A stretch of 64,000 bases of DNA from Capitulum mitella (GCA_030062745.1 CP099841.1:1488001-1552000); one strand, 5' to 3'; positions 22,628 through 34,519 are shown, counted from the stretch's first letter. Program-made: numbers and translations. The notes: generated by a model not told the origin, from the sequence alone.

Positions 22628-22894
22628 TTAACAGATGTACTGGCTCCATGCCCGCGTATATTAGCCTTACGTGACGATCTAAGACGATGAAAATTGTCAG
22701 ATGTGACGATCTAGCTCGCTGCTAACTCTTGCAACTTGGCTGGACAGTGGCTCGCAGCGGGTCGGCAGTCGGCTGAGAACACGACCAGTGCGGTGCGTCA
22801 TTATCCTGCCTGGACAGCACATTTGACAACTCGGATCGTCTTAGATCGTCACGTAAGGCTAACATACGTGGGCGTGGAGCCAGTACATCTGTTA
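22628..22894. repeat. foldback: 58-bp inverted repeat around a 150-bp loop
   Basis: The left arm (22628-22686, containing ACAGATGTACTGGCTCCA and CCTTACGTGACGATCTAAG) is matched by the reverse complement of 22837-22894 with few changes. The spacer contains a second GACGATCTAG partial copy. Confidence 0.85.
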
Positions 22895-23711
22895 GAGTAT
22901 TTTCACGGGTTTCCACTTAACGAAAAGGACATTAAACATTATACAAACGGTACTGAGAACCGAAAGGGCACATATTTGATTGGCGCTTCGGTATAAACGG
23001 CCCTTCCATGTAGCGACAGCTAGAGGGTCGGGCAACCCGGAGAACAGGAAAAAGCAAAGGGCAGGGAAATTGTAGAGAGCAGAAAAATTTGTTTATAACT
23101 TTTGAGTTATAATTTAATGCAATGCCGAGAAACTGCCTTTTAACCGTTTACAAATACACGTTATTATAATGCTGAATTCGTGTTGTAAACGGAAACAACA
23201 TAAGATACAGAAGCCGTTAGGTAAATGGATGCCCAGGGGCGAAGACGCGAAAAATGTCATTGGTTGCAGACGTGAATAGAAAAATCCATGTGTTTTAGAG
23301 TACACAAGTGTACAGCAGCGCCAGCATCTGGCGAAAAAGTTTATTTGGTTAACAAAAAACTGGGCGATAGCAAAAGGAACGAAATTCAGTTATTTTTTCT
23401 GGGGGAAAAAAGTAACCCAATTGAAGCCGGCCGTTGATCCGATAGTCCCCCCCCCCCCCGGCAACCGGAAATGCAGTCCGCCGCCCCTGGTCAGAATAAA
23501 TCATCCAGGATGATTCGATTGGTGTTTCAAGGGAATTTGGTTTTTGGCCATGGCAGAATGTCTCTTGCAGCGGCCTAGTATTTCTCTTTTGGTAACCTTG
23601 GCTTTGGTCTTCCTTGGTCGACCGTCAGCTGCCGCGCATGCCGTGTGTTGACGGAGCATTCGTAGGAGAGCGCCCCATTCTTGTTCGTAGTGCGGCTATT
23701 GGTACAAAAAC

Positions 23712-24022
23712 ATGTATTGTCTAGTTGATGGCTGTAATTACGGTAATTCCAAACACAGAACGAGACCCCTCGATATTATTATTCATTCTCTCCCGAGAGA
23801 TAAGTCTGTATTATCACAGTGGATCAAGGCTTCTGGGAGGAAAAGCTCTAATACTTTGAGTAATGCCTGTATATGTTCTGCCCACTTTCTCCCAGAAGAT
23901 TACCAGCGTGATCTAAAATTTGAACTGTTGAATCCCGGCAAAGGGATATTGGATAATCCGAGGAGAAGACTAAAGCCCAGTGCAGTGCCATCTCAAAGAC
24001 TGCCCACAACAGGCAAAACATG
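23712..24022 (+). CDS. THAP-domain first exon B
   Basis: The ATG at 23712 opens MYCLVDGCNYGNSK..., a diverged THAP domain. It shows the first cysteine pair C3-x4-C8, the conserved tryptophan in SQWIKASGRK, C-S-A-H as the second pair, and LKPSAVPSQRLP as the terminal AVPS box. The best end is at the GTATGC donor after 'aaa aca tg' (24023), giving 311 nt and phase 2, the same exit phase as THAP exons A and C. A GC donor 11 bases upstream (AG|GCAAAA) would exit in phase 1 and is less attractive. Upstream sequence 23590-23700 is more GC-rich and may hold the start site. No own C-terminal exon was found before THAP exon C. Confidence 0.8.
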
Positions 24023-25760
24023 GTATGCTTTTGTAACTGTTGAATGGGAGAAAATGGAGTCAAATTTGCTTGAAGTCCTTTTTGATATTTGTGCTTGAGT
24101 TTTTCTTCCATGAAGATTGATCTTGGCATATGCAGCAATGATACTGTGATATATATGAATGTGCTAACAGATCATTTGCCTGACATGTTGATTTTCAGAT
24201 TTGGTTGAAAATGACTTCATTGAATATAACTCCCACTCTTGTCTTCCTTTTTCATGCTCCCATTTCCACTCCTTGAATTTTTAATCCTGCCCACCATATA
24301 TGTTTTCACTGTTGAACTCAATATGTATAACCATAAATGGGGATGTAGCTGTGCCAATCATTTCCCTGTACTTTCTATGTACATGGTTTGGGTGACATGT
24401 GCCCATGTAGTCTCCAAACCCCAATAATCAATCATCTATTGTTGCCAGGGGTGGAGTTTCCTATATTTCAGGTGACTTTATGATCCCAGCCATTTTTCAG
24501 TACCTTGTTTTCTTCTGAGGCATCTTGAGACACTGCATTGTTTTTTAATCAGACTGACTCATTGTGTCTGCTATCAACCTGGTATTTTTTAGATTTCCAG
24601 ATGGAAATTTTGATGATGCCAAACATGGACAATGGTGATTCCAAACTGAATGTTTGAAGTAACTGTTTGAGTGCCAGTTTCATCATAGGGTATTGTTATA
24701 TTTCAGTTGCTGTTGACCTAACCTGACATGACCTGAGGAGTATCAAGTTTCATTTTGACATTAAGAAAGCATTTCTGGCCACTTTTGGACTGTTGAATAC
24801 TCAAAATCAATGTATGGGACCATCCAGTTTGTTTGTACTGTCACAGATTTTGAACATGATAACATGACTTTGTATCATGACTTTATATCTTGACCTAAAG
24901 TACTAACTCAGTGTCAATAAGTATGTGTTCATTCTAACTGATGAGCTTTTCATTAATGTCTCTCTAATCTCTCTAGCTCTCTTAGTTCCTGAGATGATGG
25001 AGTTCCTGACCCCCCCCCCCAGTAAGCAAAGAGCAATTCCGACACCCAGGAGTGCATGGGTTAATATAAGCAACACACTGTGCCACACATATCATGTAGT
25101 TAGTTTGCATTGCAAAGGAGCAGATAGCTCACCACTAGAAGTAGGCAGTATGCAGGAGAAAGTGTTTCTGTCAGGTCAGAGCAGTGGTGTCAAAATGGTC
25201 ATTGCTACAAAAGTCAAAATTGAGAAGAAGAAGAGGAGATTATGCATTCCCACTAAATGTCATGGAAAAATATAAATGGGAAAATCATGAAGTCAGAAGT
25301 TAAAAAATGAAAAATGGAAATAGGGCAACTCTACCCATTCATTAATATACATGTAACTATGTGCACTTGCCAGATGTTGTGATTATGTGAACAGATTGCA
25401 GTGTGTTTGCAGTGTGCAGCACAGTTTGAAAACAAGGACATTTCTTCAGTATTGCTATAGTTTTTGTACTGTGGTGGTGTGACTCCAAACATTTAGTTTT
25501 GTGTAACAGGTGATGAAACCATTTTTCAATACTGGAGAAGCATCATTTGCATGAAAAGGGGTGATTTATTAGGCTTTCAGTGGCAGTGTTCTCCAGATTT
25601 TAGAAATCATAAAATGTGTAAGGTTAGAGCCTTTCTGCAGCCACAGGTGTGTTTGAAAAAGTATATGATGGTTAACATCTGTGCTGTTTGCAAGTATTGT
25701 CCTTTGCATCAAATGTCAGCTGAGTAAAGCTTGGTTGTCTTGCAGGCAGGCTAAAAAAAA
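24023..25760. other. AT-rich intron between THAP exons B and C
   Basis: Nothing convincingly exonic. Contains 'tgacctaacctgacatgacctgag' type half-sites near 24714 and a run of C at 25010. A polypyrimidine tract and CAG at 25733-25745 form a good acceptor just before THAP exon C, so exon C may have a 5' untranslated exon further upstream. Confidence 0.5.
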
Positions 25761-26065
25761 ATGCCTTCAAATTGTGCAGTGGCCACATGCAAGACATGGT
25801 TTTGTGGAAAGTCAAGGAAAAAGAAGTGCAAGGATGATTTCTCTCTCATTCGTTTCCCTAAGGATCCAGCGGTTCGAGCAGAATGGGTGAAAAGGTGTGC
25901 CCGCCAGGATAAGTTCAATGCAGAAAATGCAGGAATTTGTTCCACTCATTTTGTTGATGAAGATTTTGACCCGTCATACTTCATGAAGAAGAAGATGATG
26001 CCAGATGAATTTTTTTTAAAAAGACTGAAGCCAGGAGCGGTCCCATCAAAAAACCTGCCATTAAG
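25761..26065 (+). CDS. THAP-domain protein, exon with zinc finger (THAP exon C)
   Basis: The ATG at 25761 opens MPSNCAVATCKTWFCG.... This is a canonical THAP module: C5-x4-C10, the IRFPKDPAVRAEWVKRCARQ stretch, C-S-T-H, DFDPSYF, and LKPGAVPSKNLP. It spans nearly the whole 101 codons plus 2 nt. It exits in phase 2 at AG|GTAAAA, and the next convincing acceptor in phase is TTCTGTTGCAG before 28997. Spliced together they give 527 codons including stop: THAP (1-101), acidic/basic linker, coiled coil, and a THAP9/P-element-type helix-turn-helix region. The product is expected to be a nuclear DNA-binding factor. Functionally important residues of the finger are all present. Confidence 0.9.
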
Positions 26066-28996
26066 GTAAAAAAAATAAAAATGACAGCTCATGTATGCAA
26101 TCAGTATACATAATGAGTACTAATGTTTGTGGCTGTCAGCTATAGCCATGTATCCACCACCACATTTGTTTTCATGCGCCAAGACCTGAAAGAGATAGAT
26201 TCTTGCTTGAAGTGTTAAGAACAATTGTGGGCAGGCTGCTGGAACTGCTCACTAATGTTCATGTGGAGGAGGTCATTTGCATCCACCAAGCTCCAGGAAT
26301 GAACCTTCTTCTGGTGGAGCTGTCTCTCCAGCTTGATGTAGTCACCATGGTGTTGGACTGGTTCCATCACACCCAAGTGGATAAAGAGCCATTGGTTTCT
26401 TGCAGCCCTACTGCAGCATTGTGTGACACATTTTACTGACTGTGGGAGTCAGACTGTGGGCCATGACAGCAGTGAAGTTGCTGTTTGTGTGTCAACAGCA
26501 GCACTGGCATCCAGTGATGACTCTCTGGAAAATTGAACTTGCTTTATTTGTCTGAGACCCAGGTGTCATTTAGATTAATCAGAGCACTGATGCCAAATGG
26601 GTGCCATTAGTGTTTTAAAAGACATTATGATGTGGGTGGGAAACAGTTTTCATATTCATGTTCACAGTCATTCATATTCAGTCAACATATTCAGGTCATC
26701 AGTTTCCCACAACACCATAGGGAGGAGCATTTGTGTGAAAATTTCTGGAGTTGATAGTGAAGCTGCTATGTCTGTGCTATAGGTACTATGTATGTACTGC
26801 AGTGTGGAAACAGTATTATACTTGGCATAAATGGCTTGATGGATGAGTTCATTGTGACTTCACTGAGAACTGAGTCCAATATGAGTCTGCCACATGGAGC
26901 TGTGACATTTACGAAGAGAGGCTAAATTTGTTTTGCTAAAATTCTGAAGACAGACTTCATCTGGCACTGGTGATCAGAGTATCATCTTCTTAAGATGAGC
27001 CAATTTGATCTCCCACCCTCAGACCCCACTAGGCATTTTCTCTGCAGCTCCAGAATGGCACTGAGGAGCTAAGTCCTATTCAGCACCATACATGTTGAGA
27101 CCTGGCTGGTCCCACATTGTGGTAGGCTGCTGAGGTATAATGTGATTTTTAAAGATGTCCTCCATTTTCACAATTTGTTGTGCAAGCTGGCACATTGCTG
27201 AACAAGCAGGGCTAGAAATTTGGCTTTTATTCTTGGTGTCAGAGCAAGATTGGAGTTTTGGGCCTTTCCAGAGTTTTTAAACTGTATGACATTTTGTTCT
27301 CAAAATTTTGGGGTTGGATGAAATCATTCCTTTTGTTCTCAAGTAAGCAAAAAGTCATGTCCTGCACACTCATCCAACTATCCCACAGTAAGAAAGCTTA
27401 TGAATTATTATCATGATTGTCACACATTAAGGTCAGAATGTCAGTCTGCTTCCAGTTCTGGAATATCCTTGTTGTGTTTTTGTCAGTTCAGGTTGCAACT
27501 GCACAACTAGATCTTAATTGTCACCATGGTACACATTGTTCTCAGCACCTGGCCTGTGTACAGTTGCCACACTGGTCACACACAAAAGCACACATTTTCT
27601 TTGGTTGTGTTCTCATTTTCCCATTTTGTTCCCAACTTCAGGTCATAAACGTAAAAGCCTAACTTTATGTCAGGGTATGATTTTTGTTTTGGAGTACAAA
27701 ATTTTGGCAAACACTAATAATGGTTTAAGTTGATTTTCTTGGTGTAAGTCAGTTATGACATCATACCTGTTTCTTACTGAATGCAGATGGGGTCATTTGC
27801 TTGCAGGGTTAGAAACTAGTCAACATAGATTTAGTTTGTGGTTTTTTGATCAAAGCACAATATCATATTTTTGGGGTATAAGATGTTTCAGGAGGACATA
27901 TTTTCTGATGTTCTTCAGCACCAAAAAACAACAGCTTTCCCAGCCTTGTCAACAAGAGATGGAGGCTTATGCCAGACCTGACTACAGGTATCATTGGTTG
28001 CATGATCTATGACGAAATTTCAAAGTTCAGTTGGGGTTGGTAGCTTTGGTTGGTTGTTGTGAGATCCTGAACACTTAATGCGTGATAGAGATGTGTTGGT
28101 CATGTAATTTCACTTGAAAATCACAATAAGCATAATGTTTCTTTGACTATTATCTTCCAGTCTGCCAACAAGAGCCAACAGAGCCTGATCATGCCCGTTT
28201 TGCGTGGTGCATTATGGTCCTCCAAATAAACACTTGCATGCTAGAAGCACTATCAAAAGATTGGAGTATATTCGTGGATCAGTGGCAATGAAATGTGTTG
28301 CAATTTCTGTTTGTGTGGAAAATGATCATTTTGTCCTTGCTGACTCAGACTCAGGCTCATGGCCCATGAGTCAGGCCCGGAGCCATGCTGATCTGCCTTG
28401 ACGTGGAATACAGGGTAAATGGCAAGAGTTGCATAAAAATGTTAGCGAGATGTCTTGTAGAACAAAGAACGAACACGGGACGCACCCAAACACGCTGTCG
28501 TTGGTTTTTGAATGGCCAAAGGGTCGAATCGGGCGAATAACATCCATCCATCATCCATCCATCTAGTTAGCAAAAATGCTCTACGGCGAGTTTTTTGATT
28601 ATGTTGCAGTGTACTTCGTTTCATGTTGGGGCGCACCATGCAGTATTTGTTTTTGTTGTGTTTTGAATATTCTGCAAACTTTGCTGTCTATGAAGCCATT
28701 TAGTTATGCCCGTTTTGGTGGTGTTTAGAAGCTGGTGAAATAAGAGCATTGTTAGAAAAAAGGGAAGAATGTAGGCAGGATCACGGGAAATCCAAATCAT
28801 GCAAGTACTTTCGTCTTTGTGGGTACCATTTTTGTCATATGGATGCGGTCTTTTTTATTGTGATGTGGAAATCGCATGCAGTTGTGTGAATCAGATCTTC
28901 GTAAAATGCACTGTTACGTCATTGTTCGTGGTCCTAAGACCGCAATGTGCGAGATTCACTGTGTGCCGGCTCCAGCATGCGTTCCTTCTGTTGCAG
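26066..28996. other. AT-rich intron between THAP exon C and the long C-terminal exon
   Basis: Apart from the candidate cassette exon at 27919-27987, no exon is recognised. Frames at 26203-26439 and 27417-27733 are unsupported. A second acceptor-like TTATCTTCCAG ends at 28160 but leads quickly to a stop in phase 2. Confidence 0.5.
27919..27987 (+). CDS. candidate 69-nt cassette exon of the THAP gene
   Basis: An acceptor (GATGTTCTTCAG) and a donor (CTACAG|GTATCA) bound 69 nt that can enter in phase 2 and leave in phase 2, so it fits between THAP exon C and the 28997 exon without shifting the frame. It would add 23 residues (STKKQQLSQPCQQ...RPDY then a split codon). Glutamine-rich and polar; no domain. 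Could be chance: symmetrical frames of this size are not rare. Confidence 0.3.
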
Positions 28997-30272
28997 TCCG
29001 GCCCCCGTCGACAGTGCGAGGAGCCGGCGGGCGGCGGCCAGGCGCGGGGAGAGCCCGCCGCCGGCCGGCGCGCAGCCCGGCTGGCCGACCGCCGACAGTC
29101 CGCTCGACCCGACCCGGCGTGCCGCCATCGTCCAGGAGGCCATCGCCGACCTGACGGAGCGCGAGCAGCGGCGCCTGGAAGAGGAGCGCCTCGGGAAGGA
29201 TGTCAGCGCCGCGCCGAGGCGGACTCCGGCCCCGCGGCGCGACGCGTCGCCCAGCCCGGACCGTTGCGAGCCGGACGACGACAGCGACGACGCCCTCAGC
29301 GCCGACGGTCTCGACCGCCAGCTGAAGGTGATGCTGAAGATCCAGCGGAAGGTGCATGCGCTGGAGCGTAAGCTGGCCGCGCGGCGGGAGGAGCTGGAGG
29401 AGGCGGCCGAGCGCAGCGAGAAGATCCGCGCCGAGATGGGTTGTCGGCCGGCGCCAGTCGGCGGCGAGCCGGCCCCGGCCAGGGTACCGCCTGGCCCGGC
29501 CGGCGCCGACCCGCTGCTGGTGCTGCGGCCGGACGGCGACCAAAGCCTGTCCGACCTGCCGCCCGGCAACAGCCTGCTCTCGGTGCCGTCCGACATCGCC
29601 TCGGCCACGCGCGTCATCTTTAACCTGCGCATGGAGGTGCTGGCGCTGCGCAGCCGCGTGCTGCAGCGTGCTCACTGCGAGACCTCGCTCCGGATCCAGA
29701 TGATTGAGGAGAGCCTGCGTCACGCCTGCCGCGAGAAGCGACTGTCGGACGCGCTGGACGCCGTGTTCACGCCCGCGCAACAGTCGCGCCTGCTGCCGGG
29801 CGCCAGGCCGCTGGCCTGGGACTGCGAGGACTACCTGCGCGCCATTGCGCTGCGCTGGGTCTGCCGGCGACGCACGTTCGAGCACGTGCGCGGCGCCATG
29901 AAGATCCCGCTGCCGACGATGTACGCCTTGCGCTCGGTGGCCGCCTTCGGCCGGTTCCCGGTCGTAACGCGCCAGTACAAGGAGCTCAGCGAGGCCAAAA
30001 AGGCGCTGTTCGACCGGCCCCGAACGGCGGCTAGGCTTCGCCAGCTGTCGTCGAAGAACGGCAGACCGACCGGCCCAACGAAGCCGGGCGAATCGGCCCA
30101 GCCGGCGAGCGGCGCGGCTCTGCAGGACACGGAGAAGCCGGCCGGAGCAGACGCGAAGAGAACCGAGAAACATGCTGGGACCGAAGTAAAGAAGAGAAAA
30201 AAGAAGGAGCCGGTGGGCTCTGAGGTGAAGAGAGCGAAGCCGGCCGTGGGAGAGGAGTTGGAAGAGAACTGA
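28997..30272 (+). CDS. THAP-domain protein, long C-terminal exon (coiled coil + THAP9/P-element-type HTH)
   Basis: A strong acceptor (CCTTCTGTTGCAG) precedes 28997, entered in phase 2, matching the exits of all three THAP exons. The exon is very GC-rich and open for 425 codons to the stop at 30270-30272. It holds a basic, alanine/proline-rich start, an acidic stretch (CEPDDDSDDALSADG), and a predicted coiled coil around LDRQLKVMLKIQRKVHALER. Further on, FTPAQQSRLLPG...WDCEDYLRAIALRW...IPLPTMYALRSVAAFGRFP follows the order of the helix-turn-helix region next to the THAP domain in THAP9 and P-element transposases ('LTP.Q...LL', 'W...I..AI.LR', 'PLPS..TLR'). A lysine-rich tail (KKRKKKEP) is a likely nuclear localisation signal. 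No RNase H catalytic domain follows, so this is a transposase-derived DNA-binding protein and not an active transposase. Confidence 0.85.
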
Positions 30273-30620
30273 ACCGCCGCTCTGGCGGCGCGGAGGCCGC
30301 GGCGGCCGCGGCCGCGGCGTCGGTCGGCCAGCGCTCGGCCCGGCCGGCCCGGCCGGAGTCTGGCCCAGACCCTGCTGGAGCGGGCCCGGCATGGCCGGCT
30401 CCGACTACGACTCGGACTCGGAGTACGACTCCGAGTGCGAGTTGGACGCGGGCCGGGGCGCGGCGCCGGACTCCGGCTCCGGCTCCGAGGCGGAGTGGCG
30501 GCCGCCGGGACTGGGCTCGGCGGCGGTCGGCCGGCGCCGGCAGCGCGCTGTCAGGACGGAGCCCACCCAGCGCGCCGCTAGGGCGGAGCCCGCCGGGCCG
30601 GGCCGCGGCTGAGCCCGGCC
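30273..30620 (+). other. GC-rich 3' flank with a Ser-Asp-rich frame (30391-30612)
   Basis: After the stop at 30272 the GC-rich composition continues. An ATG at 30391 opens 73 codons beginning MAGSDYDSDSEYDSE. The same Ser/Asp-rich block recurs in the broken duplicate near 32590 (GSDFDSDSDSTP in one frame). This suggests the segment was once coding, perhaps a lost acidic tail of the THAP protein, or a second small gene. No splice acceptor was found that would join it in frame. Confidence 0.35.
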
Positions 30621-30659
30621 TTAGCGCGGCGCCGGGCGCATCGGGCCAACCGAGACAAA

Positions 30660-32195
30660 ACGGCTGGCGAGATGAACCCGCTGCCGTCAGGCCTGGCCCG
30701 ACTTGAACGTGCCGTTGAAGTACAAATTCAGGTGGTCGATGGCGGCTGTCGAAATGTGTGCTTTCGCCGCCTCGCGAATCGGAATTCGTACTATGAACCA
30801 GATCTCATCGTAATATGAACCGCACAGACTGCGTGGGCATAGCGAGGAAACACCCGTCGTTTTGCGTTTGTTCGTGCTCAAGACACGAGTACAGTACGTG
30901 ATGCGTCTTGGAAATTAGGGATGACACGTCTGTAAAAAGGGAGGATCGCATGCATGATACACAGCCTAGTAATCGGCAGAAATGTTAAACGTCATGTTGC
31001 ATCTCATTTGCAACATATGAACGTGACATCTTTTGTTCCTGTTCAGCAAATACAGTTTTGAAGGTTTCCAGTTGCTGAAACTGTGTGCTGTGAGACTTAG
31101 GTGTGCGTGTTTCATTGCAAGTTCATGTTTAGTTCTACTCATTGGTGGCACGTAATCGAACTGGATTTGCGAATTAAGATGTAAGCCTGCGGTGTTAGTA
31201 TGGTTTGTCTGTCACGTCACTTGGCAAACTAACATAATAAACATGGCACTTAATATGACTGACCGGACAGGGTTACTCTGGGGTGAAGTGAAACTGCAGC
31301 TGCAGAAAGGTTGAAGTGCATAGGCTGCGACAATGAGGCGAAATCCTCCCGTCATCGTCTGTGCGTGCTGGGGACGCGAGCTCCAGTTTGGTAGTTTGTG
31401 CCGCGTCGTTTCGATGTGTCATGCTATTTCGTTTACCAAGCAGTTGCGTCACGGCCTTGCACTAGCATTTACAGTTCCATGTTCCAGCCGTGCATGGAAA
31501 TGCAGAAAGCATGCGCGATTCTCGTCTTGGTTTATTTCATAAAAATTGGCTTCGAAATCTGCGACAGCGACCAAACGATTGGATTTTTTGTCGTTACACG
31601 GTTTGGAATTACGTCATACGTATGCTTATTTTCGGCGTTATTTTTACAAAATGTACGGCCTGCGTTGGTGAAGCTGTAGGTGACTTTCAGCCTAAGCGGT
31701 GGTTTCTGGGAAGACTCGGTCAAAATCGTACAGTGACTACCATTGCATTTTAGGAATCAGTATTTCAGAATGTTTGCTATGGAGGATATCCCGTACAGGC
31801 TTCGAGACATCCGATCGCGTCATACCGTACGCGATGCTTACAGTCACCGGTCTGACACGAATCGGTCGACCTGCTTTTGCTCTGGAGGCGCGCCGTGTAC
31901 GTCACGGGGAACGGGCCGCTGGCGTTGGTCAGTCTTGGGCTGTCTGATGTAATATCAGGAGCACGTGTCTGGGCATAGTCTATTGAGGAAACTGCAAACA
32001 GATGATCCCTGCAGTTGTTTAATTCCATTTGTTTTATTCATACATTGTAAACTGCATGTGCCCATTCACGCATTTCTCCTTGGTAATATTTCCTGAGTTA
32101 ATAAGTCCACGCTATTTTTGGGGCATCTTTTCTATTCAACTCATGGCCAAGGGCGGATCCAGACCATGAGCTAAAGGGGACCTAAATCTCCATTC
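30660..32195. other. intergenic, no gene recognised
   Basis: Composition returns to average. Frames at 31398-31753 overlap each other in three phases and match nothing known to me. Confidence 0.5.
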
Positions 32196-32251
32196 TTGTC
32201 ACTTAACCTCCCCAAAATGTTGATTTCTTCTTGGATCTCGACCACTTTGTT

Positions 32252-32896
32252 TCGTCATGTGCGCGCGGTGGCCGCGTTCGGCCGCTACCCGGACGTCACT
32301 GAGGCCTTCCGCGAGCTGAACCGGCACAAGAAGCCGCGCATCGACCGGTTCGGCAAGAACTGCACCACCTCCGACTTGGACCGATCGGTGGCAGCCGAGC
32401 CGCCGGGCCCCTCCGGGCCGCCGTCTGCTGCACACTCGACGCCCGAGCGGGACGCGGTGCCGGCCGGACGCCGCGGCCGCGGGCCCACCGCCCCTGGCGC
32501 CAAGCGGCGGCCGCCGGCACCAAGCCCGGCTGCCAACCGGAAACCCTGCTGGAACCTGCCGGACTCCGCTGCCTTGCCGTCTCCATGCCACTGGCTCCGA
32601 CTTCGACTCCGACTCTGATTCGACTCCGACTCGTCGGGATCGGGCGGAGCTCCGGGTCGGGTTCGGCCGGCGAGAGGTCACCGCGCAGGCCGGCGGCGGG
32701 CTCGGTGCCGCGACTCGGTCGCGCCGGCCGGTCGGTCGGGGCCGGGCCGCGGCGTCCGGCAGGTCGCGGCAGCACTCCAGACCCCTCGCGCCGGTCGAGC
32801 CCGGCTGGCTGCCTGACGGCCGTTTGGTCGCGGTCCGGGCCCCGGCCTCATGGCACCCGCGGCCGGAGGATCTTGAGAGCAGGGGGACGCGTGATT
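32252..32896 (+). pseudogene. truncated duplicate of the 3' part of the long THAP exon
   Basis: From 'cgcgcggtggccgcgttcgg' the plus strand encodes VAAFGRYPDVTEAFRELNRH, clearly paralogous to VAAFGRFPVVTRQYKELSEA in the 28997 exon, and then diverges through a proline/arginine-rich tail. The upstream boundary is abrupt: the preceding 30 bases ('tcgaccactttgtttcgtc') match a dispersed repeat also seen near 1950 and 42625. The helix-turn-helix, coiled coil and THAP parts are missing. The frame closes at 32618 and a second frame continues with a Ser/Asp block that matches 30391, so at least one frameshift is present. Confidence 0.7.
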
Positions 32897-32899
32897 GAC

Positions 32900-33587
32900 G
32901 GGGTCGGCTGCCGGCGCCCACCCGTCTGCGGTGAGCCGATCTGGGGCGAATTGGGCGGTAGGGGCTCCCAGATTGAGCACAAAATGTTGACTAATGAAAC
33001 GCCGTCATCACACAATTTTGTGATGGGCGACCAGTTAGTGTTTCACCTCATTTTGAAAGGCGTCTGAAGCGGCGTGTAGGACTCGTTCCGTGCCGTCCTA
33101 CACCACGTTCGGCTGTCGTGAAGCATGTATTGTGAGAAACATTCCCGCTTCGTTGCGTTTCTCCTATTTACCTCTTGATAATGGCGTGGAACGGCTTCTT
33201 CTCCGTTAATCCTTTGACAGTCGATTTGCGTTTCGTTGCCAATGAACGTTATGCGGTATTTTCCAGTCTGTCATTCACAGCTTGTCAGGTACGCGTTCCT
33301 GCTTATGACGCCTGTTTTCCTGACAACGGATTGCGCTATAACTTTTTTGCCTGGCAGACTTTTGTAGGCGTCTTGCTGACCGTTGCAGCATGGACGGTGA
33401 AACGTTCCGATATAACGGAGGGAACCGGCCATTTTTACTGTTTCCTGTGAAGTCAACGCCCAAAAAATGCAAAAAGAGGTTAATGTTAAATTTAAGTGGT
33501 TCAGGAGCAGGGTGCAACCTCAGCCCCTCCATGCATGGTCCTGCTGCCTGCATGTTGCATTAGGCTTCCCGCGGCATTGGTTTCAAC
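32900..33587. other. intergenic, no gene recognised
   Basis: A frame at 33175-33450 lacks any support. No repeats recognised. Confidence 0.45.
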
Positions 33588-33757
33588 CTGGCGCGCAGCC
33601 AGGATTTTCTTCAGGGGGAGGGGGACGGAGCTCACTGTAAACCGAGATCATACGAAAACCGCCCATCGGGAAAACGATGTGCAATTGTTTTCACAAAAAG
33701 TGCGGACCTAAGGCGGAGGGAGTCGGGCCCCCGCCTCCTCCCTTAACTGCGCCTGTG
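33588..33757. mobile_element. hAT-like MITE, family B, copy 2
   Basis: Starts CTGGCGCGCAGCCAGG and ends ACTGCGCCTGTG, flanked by octamers GTTTCAAC (33580-33587) and GTTTCAGC (33758-33765). The interior matches the 7968-8132 copy ('atacgaaaaccgcccatcgg', 'aacgatgtgcaattg'). Confidence 0.78.
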
Positions 33758-33769
33758 GTTTCAGCGGTC

Positions 33770-34500
33770 TGCTGCGCGTCCGAAACACGTCAACGGCTGA
33801 GACGACTGAGTCGTCTCGTGGGTACGGCGGTTCTCTTGCTGATCATCATGGCGGGACTTTGGACTGATCGGCCGCCACGAATCGTCCTGCGCCAGTTTCC
33901 TGCGGGGCAGACAAAACTGGGCACTGTGGCTGTGACATCATCTTGCGAAGGCACCGTCATCAAACGATCCTGCGACAAACTTGTTTGATTGCCACCTGTT
34001 TTCACTTACGCATTACCTTTCCACGGCACTCGGAGTTTGGTAGCGACGTATTGGATGTATGTTCGTCATCCAGAACTAGCTCAATCATAGTCTTTCCTAC
34101 TATAACGTGTTACTGTCTCGTGAAAACTATTTTTCGTGCTCTCCGGGCAAGGAAGACTAAAGGCGGCTGCCCTCTACGTTAAGAATGACTGTTTTAAGGG
34201 ACTTTGCACTTTCCATTTTCGTGCTGCGAATGAGTTTGCTTAGTCTCTAGTGTTAATCGGGCAGTTGCTGGACAGGGGACGTTAAACGTCTCCACTCTTC
34301 TTGCTGCGCTGTAGCTTTGGTTTACTTTCAGTACTTCTTCATACATCAGTTCTGCCCGTTTCGGCGAAAAACATTGAGGACATTGTCCAAGGTCGTGTCA
34401 AAATGGCGTCATGAAAACAACCATGTTTTACGATTTTGTCTCGATATTTTACGATTTTTTTATCGATCTCGTTTGATCTCCTTCGACACTCTCACACAAG
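33770..34500. other. intergenic, no gene recognised
   Basis: Only short unsupported frames. No repeat family identified. Confidence 0.4.
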
Positions 34501-34519
34501 ACATCGGTAATTTGAAGTA

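Noticed and set aside
28956..30392. 478-residue minus-strand frame opposite the THAP long exon
   Set aside because: GC-rich coding DNA keeps the complementary frame open; the plus strand has the domain content, splice phase and nuclear localisation signal.
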